A stretch of DNA of 6,078 nucleotides from Lachnoclostridium sp. UBA7215 (GTDB lineage: Bacteria; Bacillota; Clostridia; Lachnospirales; Lachnospiraceae). The notes beneath the pieces are model-generated. The model had not been told where the DNA came from and did not search any database. It saw nothing but the letters and a program-made list of their open reading frames with translations. This document shows positions 1 to 6,078 of this stretch, one piece after another (within the stretch, counting starts at the first letter, position 1; the number at the start of each line of letters is the position of its first letter). A program made the position numbers and the translations under genes. The stretch is from assembly GCA_002490465.1 (NCBI GenBank), contig DKUB01000072.1, positions 1-6,078 of the forward strand, in the 5' to 3' direction.

Positions 1-1
1 A

Positions 2-3000
2 AAGAAGGGTACTGCAAAAATCACGGCAAAGGTAACTTATCGATTGAAAGCAGGCTCTAAAGCGAAGACTAAGAAGTTGGTTTGCAAGGTAACTTCCAAA
101 AAGAAAAGCAGCGTAGTGACACCGGCACCGGCAACACAGACTCCGGCAACATCTGGTACACCGGCAACCGACGTTCCGGCAACCGACGTTCCGGCTACGG
201 ATGTTCCAGCTACGGATGTTCCGGCAACCGATGTTCCGGCTACCGAAACACCAGTTGCAAGCGAGACACCATCTGCAATTGTGGCAGAAGTTGAGAGTAT
301 TTCTTCAATTGACTCATCTGACTTTGCAGTAATGCTGACATTTAAAAATCCAGCAGGAGAGGTGACAGATAACGTTCTCAATGGCACTAAGCTGGAAATG
401 AAGAAAGGGGATATCACGGTATCTGCTGCGTTTGAAAAGGTGGATGAAAAAGGAGCTGCCATTTATAAAATTGAAGATTCCAAAGCTCTTCGTCCTGGAA
501 ACAGGGATGCAGACGGTGAATACACAGTAACAACGACGTCTGCAAGCATAAAACTTCCAAGTGATGCAATAACCACTTACGAAGAAGCGCTTGCCGGAAT
601 GGCAGTTGAAGGTTATGTTACAAGATGGAATACTGATGTATGGCCAAATGCATATACTCCTGTGCAGAATGCGGTAATCACTATTAAGGGTGGTAAAACC
701 GCTACTACCGACAGTACAGGTTACTATCGGATTGCAACAACGGCCGGAAGAAAGACAATGAGCATTGAGGCATCTACTTCCACAAAAGCAGATACCGATT
801 ATATCAGTCAGACAACAAGTACGGGTGCAGTTGCAATTAACCGTAACCATTCAACCGCACAGAACTTTGTGTTGGCAAAATATGACCCTAAAAAAGTAAT
901 ATTGACCGTAGAGGCTGTTAATAAGGAAAATGACCTTACCAAAGTTCAAGATGCTACTGTAAAACTGAAAGATGCATCTGGTAATGCCGTTTATTCCGGT
1001 GAACTGAAAACAGACGCTACCGGTAAGGCTGAAATTGCTAATGTTGACGCTACTACTACTCTTAGTGGTTCCAATTTGAAAAAAGGCGGCTGGCCGAATC
1101 CGGATTTGTATCTGGAAAGAGGTAAGACTTACACACTGGAAGTTGAGAAAGCGCTTAAAAAAGGAAACCTGCATGATGTATATAAAGTAGCAACAAAACA
1201 GGTAACCATCGGTGGAACTCATGAAAATAAAGTTACCATCGAATTGGAAAAAGTAAAAGAAATTGATTCCTTTACCATTAGCCAGAAATACGAAGACGGA
1301 ACAACAGAATATTCAGGTGGAAGCGCTTACTATACCTATGAGTTGTATACGGATCTTGACAATGACAAGACAGCAGATGAATTGATGGCTGCACCAGAGA
1401 AGTTAAGTGGCACACTTAATAGTGACCATATTGCCAAGGGAGATGGATTTATTGATGCTCTTAAGACAACAGCAGGTTCATCCAATAAGGCAACTCTTCC
1501 GACAGGAACGTATTTTGTGGTAATTAAGAATTATGCCGAATCCGCTTGCACAAACCCGACAACATCTGCCTATGCAGTAGCAAAAGTAGATGTAACAGAA
1601 GGCGGCAAAGCAGCAGCTACGGTTACGATCAAAAAAGGATGGGTACGAAAAGTTAATACCGCTCTCGGTCTTCGTCCGGAAGAACTTTCCGTTCAACCGA
1701 CAGCAGCCCCAAGTGGTCCTTACCCAGCAACTGGCTCAGCACTTAATTCTATTATAAAAGCAGGTGATCCTGTTGCCAATACAGCAACAGCTACGGCAGT
1801 AAAAACAAAAAATGTATTGTATCAGATAGTAGGAGATGTTCTTGTAAAAGTAGATGATAATGGAGATGGAGCTGGATATATCTATGTTCCGGCAGAGGAA
1901 GCTGGCAAAGCAGGCACGTATCTTGCTAATAACCAGTATGCACATCTTTTAGACGGCGAGAGCTATACGATTAAGAGTGCATCTGATTATACCTATGGCG
2001 ATGCAAAATCATTCTCTGTTGATACAGAAACAAATACCGTTCAAATTGATACGGAAGCACGTTGGAATCTTACAACAGTTAAAGTCAAAGTACAGACAGG
2101 TGACGCCGTAATTGGCAATGCAGCACCGCAAATTGTAAAAATCCGTGTATTAGATAAGGATGGCAATGAAAAATATGTATCCGCAAATACCGTAAATGCT
2201 ACGTCTGTAGAGGCCGGTACAACGGCAGCTGTTGGAGCTGGTTATATTACCTACGATATGAGTACAGCTGTTCCTTATAATGCGCTTAGATTGATGAAAC
2301 GTGGACAGTACAAAGTTGAAGTAACATTAAAAGACTGCAAAGCAGTTACCAGTGGAGTTACAACAAATGTAGGTCTTGAGGATGTAACAGCTACATGCGA
2401 TGAGAAACTGCAGCCTGCTTCCGATAAGACAAAGATAACGGGTGTTATCCGGGTACGTGATGATAAAGATAACGTAACACGAGTTGCCAATGGAAACGCT
2501 CAGGTTATCCTTTTAGATGCAGCAGGGAAAATTGCCGGGGCAAGTACAACAACAAGCGGTGAATACAGCATTATCGACCATGTATCAAATGCTGGATACG
2601 CAAGGCTTGGTGCTGGAACTTATACCATGGTAGTACGTTGCACGAATGCAGAAACTTATGCAACAAGCGTTACGCTCGAAAACGAGAAAACACTTACCTA
2701 TAACGTAGAAATGCAGGCAGGCGCAACCGGATTGATTAAGGCAACGGTAACAAATGGAAACCTTAATAAAATTAATGGCCTTCATGTAAATGCTCTGGAC
2801 AGCTTTTATAAAGACCCTGCTAAAGGAAATATGTGGACGGCAAACAGATCAGATGCAGATATTGCAGCGGCAGCGGCTACTCTGGCAGGAAACGCAGCAC
2901 TTCATGGTAAATATGCAGCAGGTGCAGACAGCTATTATGTTGAATTCACAGCAACGGGACTTTCCGTAGGTTCCTACACACTGACATTTAGCGATGATGA

Positions 3001-3406
3001 TAATGTATACAACTTCACAAATAAAGAGGTTGTTATTACAGACTTAGGCGGAGAAAAATATCCAGTATATCGCTTTGATCCAAAACAGGAGGGCGCTGGT
3101 AAGTCAAGGCTGACAATTGTACACAATAACCTTAACACAACAGCATCTGGCCTGGATGCTTCGGCTCACAACTACGTTGTAGTAGCTAAGAGACAGGATG
3201 GAACAACAGAAGATATTGCTTATCTCGGCAATATGAAAAAACAGGATTCTCTCACAGAGACTACGCTTAATGTAACGACTGGCCAGGCATATAATGTATA
3301 TGTTTATGATTTCGGTGGCCACTATATCGCTCAGGCATCCAATGTCGTTGTACAGGATGTAAGGAGAACCATTACAGTAGCTCTTGAAAATGCAGCAGTA
3401 GACTAG
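2..3406 (+). CDS. Giant multi-module Ig-like surface or secreted protein, 5'-truncated by the window edge
   Basis: The frame is open from base 2 to the TAG at 3404-3406, giving 1134 visible residues (numbered here from base 2). The TTG at 44 is not the start: the residues before it (KKGTAKITAKV, then a Lys-rich strand to about residue 37) read as the end of a Big_2-type bacterial Ig-like domain. Residues about 38-93 are a Pro/Thr/Ala linker with PATDV repeats. Then come an Ig-like or S-layer-like segment (about 95-195) and a carboxypeptidase-regulatory-like module (about 200-297, with the DSTGYYRI turn typical of that fold). A CNA-B-like module follows (about 297-420), then further beta-rich segments (about 420-583, 583-688, 688-807). 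A second regulatory-like module spans about 807-907 (TTSGEYSI turn, AGTYTMVV strand), and two more modules run to the end (about 907-1030, 1030-1134). Module borders are by eye. No catalytic motif, transmembrane helix or C-terminal LPXTG signal is present. The expected signal peptide would lie upstream. The likely role is structural or adhesive at the cell surface; no specific ligand can be named. Confidence 0.93.
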   Translation, partial: KKGTAKITAKVTYRLKAGSKAKTKKLVCKVTSKKKSSVVTPAPATQTPATSGTPATDVPATDVPATDVPATDVPATDVPATETPVASETPSAIVAEVESISSIDSSDFAVMLTFKNPAGEVTDNVLNGTKLEMKKGDITVSAAFEKVDEKGAAIYKIEDSKALRPGNRDADGEYTVTTTSASIKLPSDAITTYEEALAGMAVEGYVTRWNTDVWPNAYTPVQNAVITIKGGKTATTDSTGYYRIATTAGRKTMSIEASTSTKADTDYISQTTSTGAVAINRNHSTAQNFVLAKYDPKKVILTVEAVNKENDLTKVQDATVKLKDASGNAVYSGELKTDATGKAEIANVDATTTLSGSNLKKGGWPNPDLYLERGKTYTLEVEKALKKGNLHDVYKVATKQVTIGGTHENKVTIELEKVKEIDSFTISQKYEDGTTEYSGGSAYYTYELYTDLDNDKTADELMAAPEKLSGTLNSDHIAKGDGFIDALKTTAGSSNKATLPTGTYFVVIKNYAESACTNPTTSAYAVAKVDVTEGGKAAATVTIKKGWVRKVNTALGLRPEELSVQPTAAPSGPYPATGSALNSIIKAGDPVANTATATAVKTKNVLYQIVGDVLVKVDDNGDGAGYIYVPAEEAGKAGTYLANNQYAHLLDGESYTIKSASDYTYGDAKSFSVDTETNTVQIDTEARWNLTTVKVKVQTGDAVIGNAAPQIVKIRVLDKDGNEKYVSANTVNATSVEAGTTAAVGAGYITYDMSTAVPYNALRLMKRGQYKVEVTLKDCKAVTSGVTTNVGLEDVTATCDEKLQPASDKTKITGVIRVRDDKDNVTRVANGNAQVILLDAAGKIAGASTTTSGEYSIIDHVSNAGYARLGAGTYTMVVRCTNAETYATSVTLENEKTLTYNVEMQAGATGLIKATVTNGNLNKINGLHVNALDSFYKDPAKGNMWTANRSDADIAAAAATLAGNAALHGKYAAGADSYYVEFTATGLSVGSYTLTFSDDDNVYNFTNKEVVITDLGGEKYPVYRFDPKQEGAGKSRLTIVHNNLNTTASGLDASAHNYVVVAKRQDGTTEDIAYLGNMKKQDSLTETTLNVTTGQAYNVYVYDFGGHYIAQASNVVVQDVRRTITVALENAAVD
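161..250 (+). repeat. 15-bp in-frame tandem repeat encoding PATDV units in a Pro/Thr linker
   Basis: Six consecutive 15-bp units start at 161, 176, 191, 206, 221 and 236. Five encode Pro-Ala-Thr-Asp-Val and the last encodes Pro-Ala-Thr-Glu-Thr. Units 1 and 2 are identical (ccggcaaccgacgtt). Units 3 and 4 use tacggat in place of caaccgac, and unit 5 combines caacc with gatgtt. Because each unit is five codons, gain or loss of a unit changes linker length without a frameshift. The linker separates the N-terminal Lys-rich Ig-like domain from the rest of the protein and is flanked by more irregular Pro/Thr-rich sequence on both sides. Confidence 0.95.
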
Positions 3407-3415
3407 AAAAAATTC

Positions 3416-3437
3416 TGGGTATTATTCTAAATACCCA
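3416..3437 (+). other. Short AT-rich stem-loop just after the first gene
   Basis: An 8-bp perfect inverted repeat, tgggtatt (3416-3423) and aataccca (3430-3437), encloses a 6-base loop. It begins 9 bases after the stop codon of the upstream gene. No T-run follows it, so it is not a standard terminator alone. On the minus strand its A-rich left flank (3407-3412) would read as a T-run, but no convergent gene ends here. It may protect the 3' end of the upstream transcript or act with the stronger hairpin that follows. Confidence 0.6.
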
Positions 3438-3439
3438 AT

Positions 3440-3480
3440 GAGCAAGGGTCAGGTGTGGCTATGCACCTGGCTCTTTGCTC
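3440..3480 (+). terminator. Strong intergenic hairpin, possible weak intrinsic terminator or attenuator
   Basis: The left arm gagcaagggtcaggtg (3440-3455) pairs with cacctggctctttgctc (3464-3480) around an 8-base loop. From the loop outward there are ten pairs, two of them G-U wobbles, then one bulged T, then six perfect outer pairs (gagcaa with ttgctc). The GC-rich core followed by ctcttt resembles an intrinsic terminator, but the T-tract is short and interrupted. Partial read-through into the next gene is therefore plausible. The hairpin ends 22 bases before the ribosome binding site at 3503, so it could also set the 5' end of a processed downstream message. Confidence 0.6.
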
Positions 3481-3502
3481 TACAAAATGAAAAAGGAGAA
3501 AA

Positions 3503-3508
3503 GAGAGG
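3503..3508 (+). promoter_or_regulatory. Ribosome binding site that fixes the start of the second gene at 3517
   Basis: The sequence gagagg sits 8 bases before the ATG at 3517, which is good spacing. A second purine-rich stretch, aaggag (3493-3498), is 18 bases from that ATG, too far to serve it well. The in-frame ATG at 3487 and TTG at 3475 lie upstream of both sites; the TTG falls inside the hairpin arm and the ATG just after it. Starting at 3517 also puts the Lys/Arg n-region of the signal peptide at the very N-terminus, as expected. Confidence 0.7.
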
Positions 3509-3516
3509 TATTGCTT

Positions 3517-3621
3517 ATGGAAGCAAATTTGAAAAAAAGAATAAAAAAATGGATAGCGCTGTTCACAGCATTTGTACTTACCGCATCTGGAATGATGATT
3601 TCCGATAACAGTGTATATGCT
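3517..3621 (+). other. Sec signal peptide coding region of the second gene
   Basis: The first residues are MEANLKKRIKKW, a strongly basic n-region. A hydrophobic stretch follows (IALFTAFVLTASGMMI, residues 13-28), then a polar c-region ending SVYA-AS. The Val-Tyr-Ala pattern fits signal peptidase I cleavage after Ala35; Ala36 is the alternative. There is no lipobox cysteine, so it is not a lipoprotein. Two runs of seven A lie in this segment (3532-3538 and 3543-3549), both within lysine-rich codons. Confidence 0.88.
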
Positions 3622-5907
3622 GCCTCTAAAGGGCCGATGCTGAGCGCAAATAAGGTTTCCATGAAAAAAGGACAAACCAAAAAAATATCCGTTAAATCCA
3701 AAAAAGGGGAACCGATTAAAAAGGTTACATGGAAAATAAACAAAAAGGTCCTTAAGATTACCAAAAAGGGTAAAAAATATATTGTCGTAAAAGCACAGAA
3801 AACTGGAAATATTTCCATTTCTGTAACAATCAAGACAAGCAAAAAAACATATAAAAAGAAAGTAAAGGTTGCTGTTGCTTCCAAAAAAAAGGCAACGACA
3901 AAACCAGAAAATACAAAAAAGGCAGACACAACCATTAATCCTATAAAAACAAATAGCCCGGCAGAATCCAATGCCCCTGTGGCATCTAATTTGCCCGGCA
4001 CTGAAACAGATACTCCGCAGGGAACGAATGCACCGGATAACACAGATTCCCCTACGGTTACAGATATACCAGAGGAATCGCAGGCTCCGGCTGTAACGGA
4101 TGCACCGTCAGAGTCACAGCGTCCATCGGCATCCAGTGCCCCGGACGTTTCGCATCCCACTGTAGCAATTCCTGACACAGACGGTATTCTGGCAAAAAGT
4201 TCAGGAAGCTGGAATATAGGTGTACTTTCACAGCTATCTCCTGTTTTTGGTGGCAAGAAGATTCAATTTACGGTTAAACTCCGGACAGAAGGGGTAGAAA
4301 TTTCTGAGAAAAACATCAAGCTTGTAAGTAATTATAATGGTTATCCTTCTTTAGTGACGTTTCACCCATCAACGGAGTGGCAGACAAAAACTTTTGTTTA
4401 CCGTTTCAATACGTTCACGAACGGGAGCGCCTGCCTGTACTTTGACAGTGACTCCAATCAATTGACAACTGACGAAAAGGCACAAATTAAAATTTATTAT
4501 AAGGATTTCTCGTATGAAATTTTAGATGAAAATGACCCTCTCGGCGGAACGTCTTTACAGCAATCCTCATGGCACAAGGGAAGCCCTGCAAGTTTGCGCA
4601 ACGAGACACTGAATAAATCAGAACCAAATAAAGCCTATGAAAACAAACAAATCCGTGTTTCTTTACAGGTACGTGAAAAAGGGGTTGACGAGCCATCTGG
4701 AACATTTGGACTTTATGCGCACGTCAACAGTTCGGCGGATATTACATTAAAAGATGATATTCCTCTTACTACAGATTGGCAAAACGTAGAAGTGGAAGGT
4801 ACGATTAGAGAAATTGCCGATACGTATCCAAGCTTAATTTTTAAGGGAGATGCTATTACATCAGATATGGAGCTATTTGTAAAAGATGTTTCCATTGAAA
4901 TAATCGGGGATGCCCCGACACCGACTCCAGCTCCAACAGCAGCTCCGGGCGGGAATACGGAAACCATTGCAATAGGCAAGAGTGTAACCATTGCAAAAGG
5001 AACAGCCGCATGGGGTGGATTTAGCCAGGCAGCATTTGATACAACAATTGATATAAAAGAGACCGATACGGTAAAAGCAAAAATCAAGGTACACTATGAT
5101 GGTGAAACAGAAGAAGTGACTTCGCCAGCAATGCAATTTTGCCTATACACCGGGGATAATGCATATAATACAAGATGTTATTGTACAAATGGCCTTGTTT
5201 CCGGTACATTAAAAGAGTTGGCGAAAAAAGAAGCTGACCCTGATAATTCAAGTAATGAAATTGATTTAACGGGTGATAAAACAGTTAAAGGATTTATATT
5301 TAACAATGCAAGTGCGGTTGATGCCAGTAAAGACTTGATTGTTGAACTGGTAGAGCTTCAAATTACCCATGCTTCATCGACTAATAGTAACTACGTTATT
5401 GATTTCAATACCACTAGCCCAGCTGAATATACATGGCGAGGATATTCATCGGCGGGCATAGAAGCAAGTGATGGCTATTTCTGGTATGAATATGGAAGTA
5501 CAGGACATGAATGGGAGACAGGTTATTATGGCTATCCCGTGCTTAAAATTACGCTTCCAAGTGGCAGGACTTTGGCAGATTACGACAGTATTTCTTTAAA
5601 ATATAAGGGACTGGCCGGCGATGCCAACTATAAAACAGTAAAGGTATATATCGTGAAAGAATCAGCAGATGCCACTGGTAGTACTACTCCGTCGATTGTT
5701 GCTGGTCAGGCCTCAACAAGCAATGCCATGGCAGACTGGGTAACCTTGAGCGGTTATGAAATTTCCGCAGACAAAGTGGCTGCTGACTTGGGTGATTTAA
5801 CGGCATCTACATTCTGGATTGCCATTGATGCGGGCTGTGGAAATGCGGAAAAGAATGGCGCTCAGACAAAATTCGCCATTGATGATTTGACATTCCATGC
5901 TAAATAA
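3517..5907 (+). CDS. Secreted multi-module carbohydrate-binding-like protein with N-terminal Ig-like domain
   Basis: This is a complete 796-residue protein. Residues 1-35 form a Sec signal peptide. Residues about 41-121 are a Lys-rich Big_2-type Ig-like domain (strand motifs NKVSMKKGQTKKISV, VTWKINKKVLKI, GNISISVTI). Residues about 126-222 are a Pro/Ser/Thr linker. Two tandem modules follow, about 224-340 and 341-467, with a shared order of landmarks: W232/W352, then EWQ/DWQ at W288/W421, then KDFSYEI (329-335)/KDVSIEI (456-462). This pattern matches CBM4/CBM22-type galactose-binding-like folds. A short linker (PTPTPAPTAAPGG, about 468-480) leads to a third module (about 481-625) and a fourth (about 626-796) that ends in FAIDDLTF, again typical of such beta-sandwiches. 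No glycoside hydrolase, esterase or lyase motif is seen and there is no membrane or sortase anchor. The likely role is binding glycans or wall polymer outside the cell; the ligand is unknown. CBM assignment is from pattern only and could equally be a generic galactose-binding-like fold. Confidence 0.93.
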   Translation: MEANLKKRIKKWIALFTAFVLTASGMMISDNSVYAASKGPMLSANKVSMKKGQTKKISVKSKKGEPIKKVTWKINKKVLKITKKGKKYIVVKAQKTGNISISVTIKTSKKTYKKKVKVAVASKKKATTKPENTKKADTTINPIKTNSPAESNAPVASNLPGTETDTPQGTNAPDNTDSPTVTDIPEESQAPAVTDAPSESQRPSASSAPDVSHPTVAIPDTDGILAKSSGSWNIGVLSQLSPVFGGKKIQFTVKLRTEGVEISEKNIKLVSNYNGYPSLVTFHPSTEWQTKTFVYRFNTFTNGSACLYFDSDSNQLTTDEKAQIKIYYKDFSYEILDENDPLGGTSLQQSSWHKGSPASLRNETLNKSEPNKAYENKQIRVSLQVREKGVDEPSGTFGLYAHVNSSADITLKDDIPLTTDWQNVEVEGTIREIADTYPSLIFKGDAITSDMELFVKDVSIEIIGDAPTPTPAPTAAPGGNTETIAIGKSVTIAKGTAAWGGFSQAAFDTTIDIKETDTVKAKIKVHYDGETEEVTSPAMQFCLYTGDNAYNTRCYCTNGLVSGTLKELAKKEADPDNSSNEIDLTGDKTVKGFIFNNASAVDASKDLIVELVELQITHASSTNSNYVIDFNTTSPAEYTWRGYSSAGIEASDGYFWYEYGSTGHEWETGYYGYPVLKITLPSGRTLADYDSISLKYKGLAGDANYKTVKVYIVKESADATGSTTPSIVAGQASTSNAMADWVTLSGYEISADKVAADLGDLTASTFWIAIDAGCGNAEKNGAQTKFAIDDLTFHAK

Positions 5908-5950
5908 ACAAACGGATAACAAAGTTTAGTTTTAATTTGTAGAATTCTGA

Positions 5951-6032
5951 ACAAACATCTGAAAAAGAAACTGCAAATTCATCAGAATCTTAATGATTCC
6001 TGTAATTTTTGTGGTTTCTTTTTCTGTTTTGT
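5951..6032. terminator. 82-bp imperfect palindrome, probable terminator and possibly bidirectional
   Basis: The arms are 5951-5989 and 5995-6032 with the five-base loop ttaat (5990-5994). Perfect blocks include gaaaaagaaac (5961-5971) with gtttctttttc (6014-6024), and gaatc (5985-5989) with gattc (5995-5999). Between and outside these blocks the arms still match with small gaps (acaaac against gttttgt, caaatt against aatttttg). The plus-strand 3' arm is T-rich and continues into tgtttt, which suits termination after the gene ending at 5907. Near-symmetry gives the same property on the minus strand. It is long and AT-rich for a simple terminator, so a remnant of an inverted-repeat element is an alternative. 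Confidence 0.6.
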
Positions 6033-6078
6033 GAAAATCTGCATTTGCTTCTGCACCTGATAAATATATTCCAGGGGC
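5982..6078 (-). CDS. Possible C-terminal end of a convergent minus-strand gene (31 residues visible)
   Basis: Reading the minus strand from 6077, a frame is open to a TGA at 5984-5982. It gives a Lys/Gln-rich tail beginning PLEYIYQVQKQM and ending KLQESLRF. The residue make-up is protein-like and the stop falls inside the palindrome, as for a gene ending at a shared terminator. A second minus-strand frame, read from 6078, is also open, to a TAA at 5934-5932 (48 residues), so the sequence does not decide between them. Too little is visible to name a family, and both open frames may be chance. Confidence 0.25.
   Translation of the reverse strand, partial: PLEYIYQVQKQMQIFTKQKKKPQKLQESLRF

Noticed and set aside
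44..46. TTG at 44 as the start of the first gene
   Set aside because: The reading frame is open upstream to the window edge and encodes a typical Ig-like domain end, and no ribosome binding site precedes the TTG.
161..250. Short repeats as a possible CRISPR array
   Set aside because: The units are contiguous 15-mers with no spacers and are in frame with a protein linker.
37..462. A 141-codon minus-strand frame with a GTSVA repeat
   Set aside because: The repeat is the complement of the plus-strand PATDV tandem repeat. The plus frame is the coding one because it continues an Ig-like domain from upstream.
1721..1735. YPATG, resembling an LPXTG sortase motif
   Set aside because: It is internal, lies in a Pro-rich linker, and is not followed by a hydrophobic segment and basic tail.
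3384..3425. Possible promoter for the second gene (ttgaaa at 3384 with tattat near 3420)
   Set aside because: The spacing is about 30 bases, far from the usual 17, and no other matching pair was found in the gap.
3480..4256. A 258-codon open frame on the minus strand opposite the second gene
   Set aside because: It lies entirely antisense to the signal peptide, Ig-like domain and linker. Its openness follows from the Lys-, Thr- and Pro-rich codons of the plus-strand gene, whose protein has clear domains and a ribosome binding site.

Overview
The window comes from a moderately AT-rich, Gram-positive-type genome, most probably a Clostridia member of the Lachnospiraceae (Butyrivibrio/Roseburia-like gut or rumen anaerobes). 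This is inferred from the Lys-rich bacterial Ig-like (Big_2-type) modules, the Thr/Pro/Ala linkers, a classical Sec signal peptide and a purine-rich ribosome binding site. No sequence search was possible, so the taxon is a guess from style. The window is almost filled by two large exported-type proteins read on the plus strand.

Region 1 (2-3406) is the 3' part of a giant gene that begins upstream. The visible 1134 residues start at the end of a Lys-rich Ig-like domain. A Pro/Thr linker built on a 15-bp tandem repeat follows, and then about eight beta-sandwich-like modules. At least two of these look like carboxypeptidase-regulatory-like or CNA-B-like folds. No catalytic domain, membrane anchor or sorting signal is visible.

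Region 2 (3407-3516) is a 110-bp intergenic gap holding two consecutive stem-loops and then the ribosome binding site of the next gene.

Region 3 (3517-5907) encodes a complete 796-residue secreted protein: signal peptide, Lys-rich Ig-like domain, long Pro/Ser/Thr linker, two tandem CBM4/CBM22-like modules, a short Pro/Thr linker, and two more beta-sandwich modules. The last module is very rich in aromatics. No glycoside hydrolase domain is seen, so this looks like a glycan- or wall-binding protein without a catalytic partner in the same chain.

Region 4 (5908-6078) is a tail with an 82-bp imperfect palindrome, probably a terminator and possibly bidirectional. It may also hold the very end of a convergent minus-strand gene.

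The two proteins share the order Lys-rich Ig-like domain, then Pro/Thr linker, then binding modules. This suggests they act on the same cell surface, with the basic Ig-like domain next to the envelope and the modules projecting outward. That is inference. I see no CRISPR array, mobile element, tRNA, rRNA or recognisable defence system.
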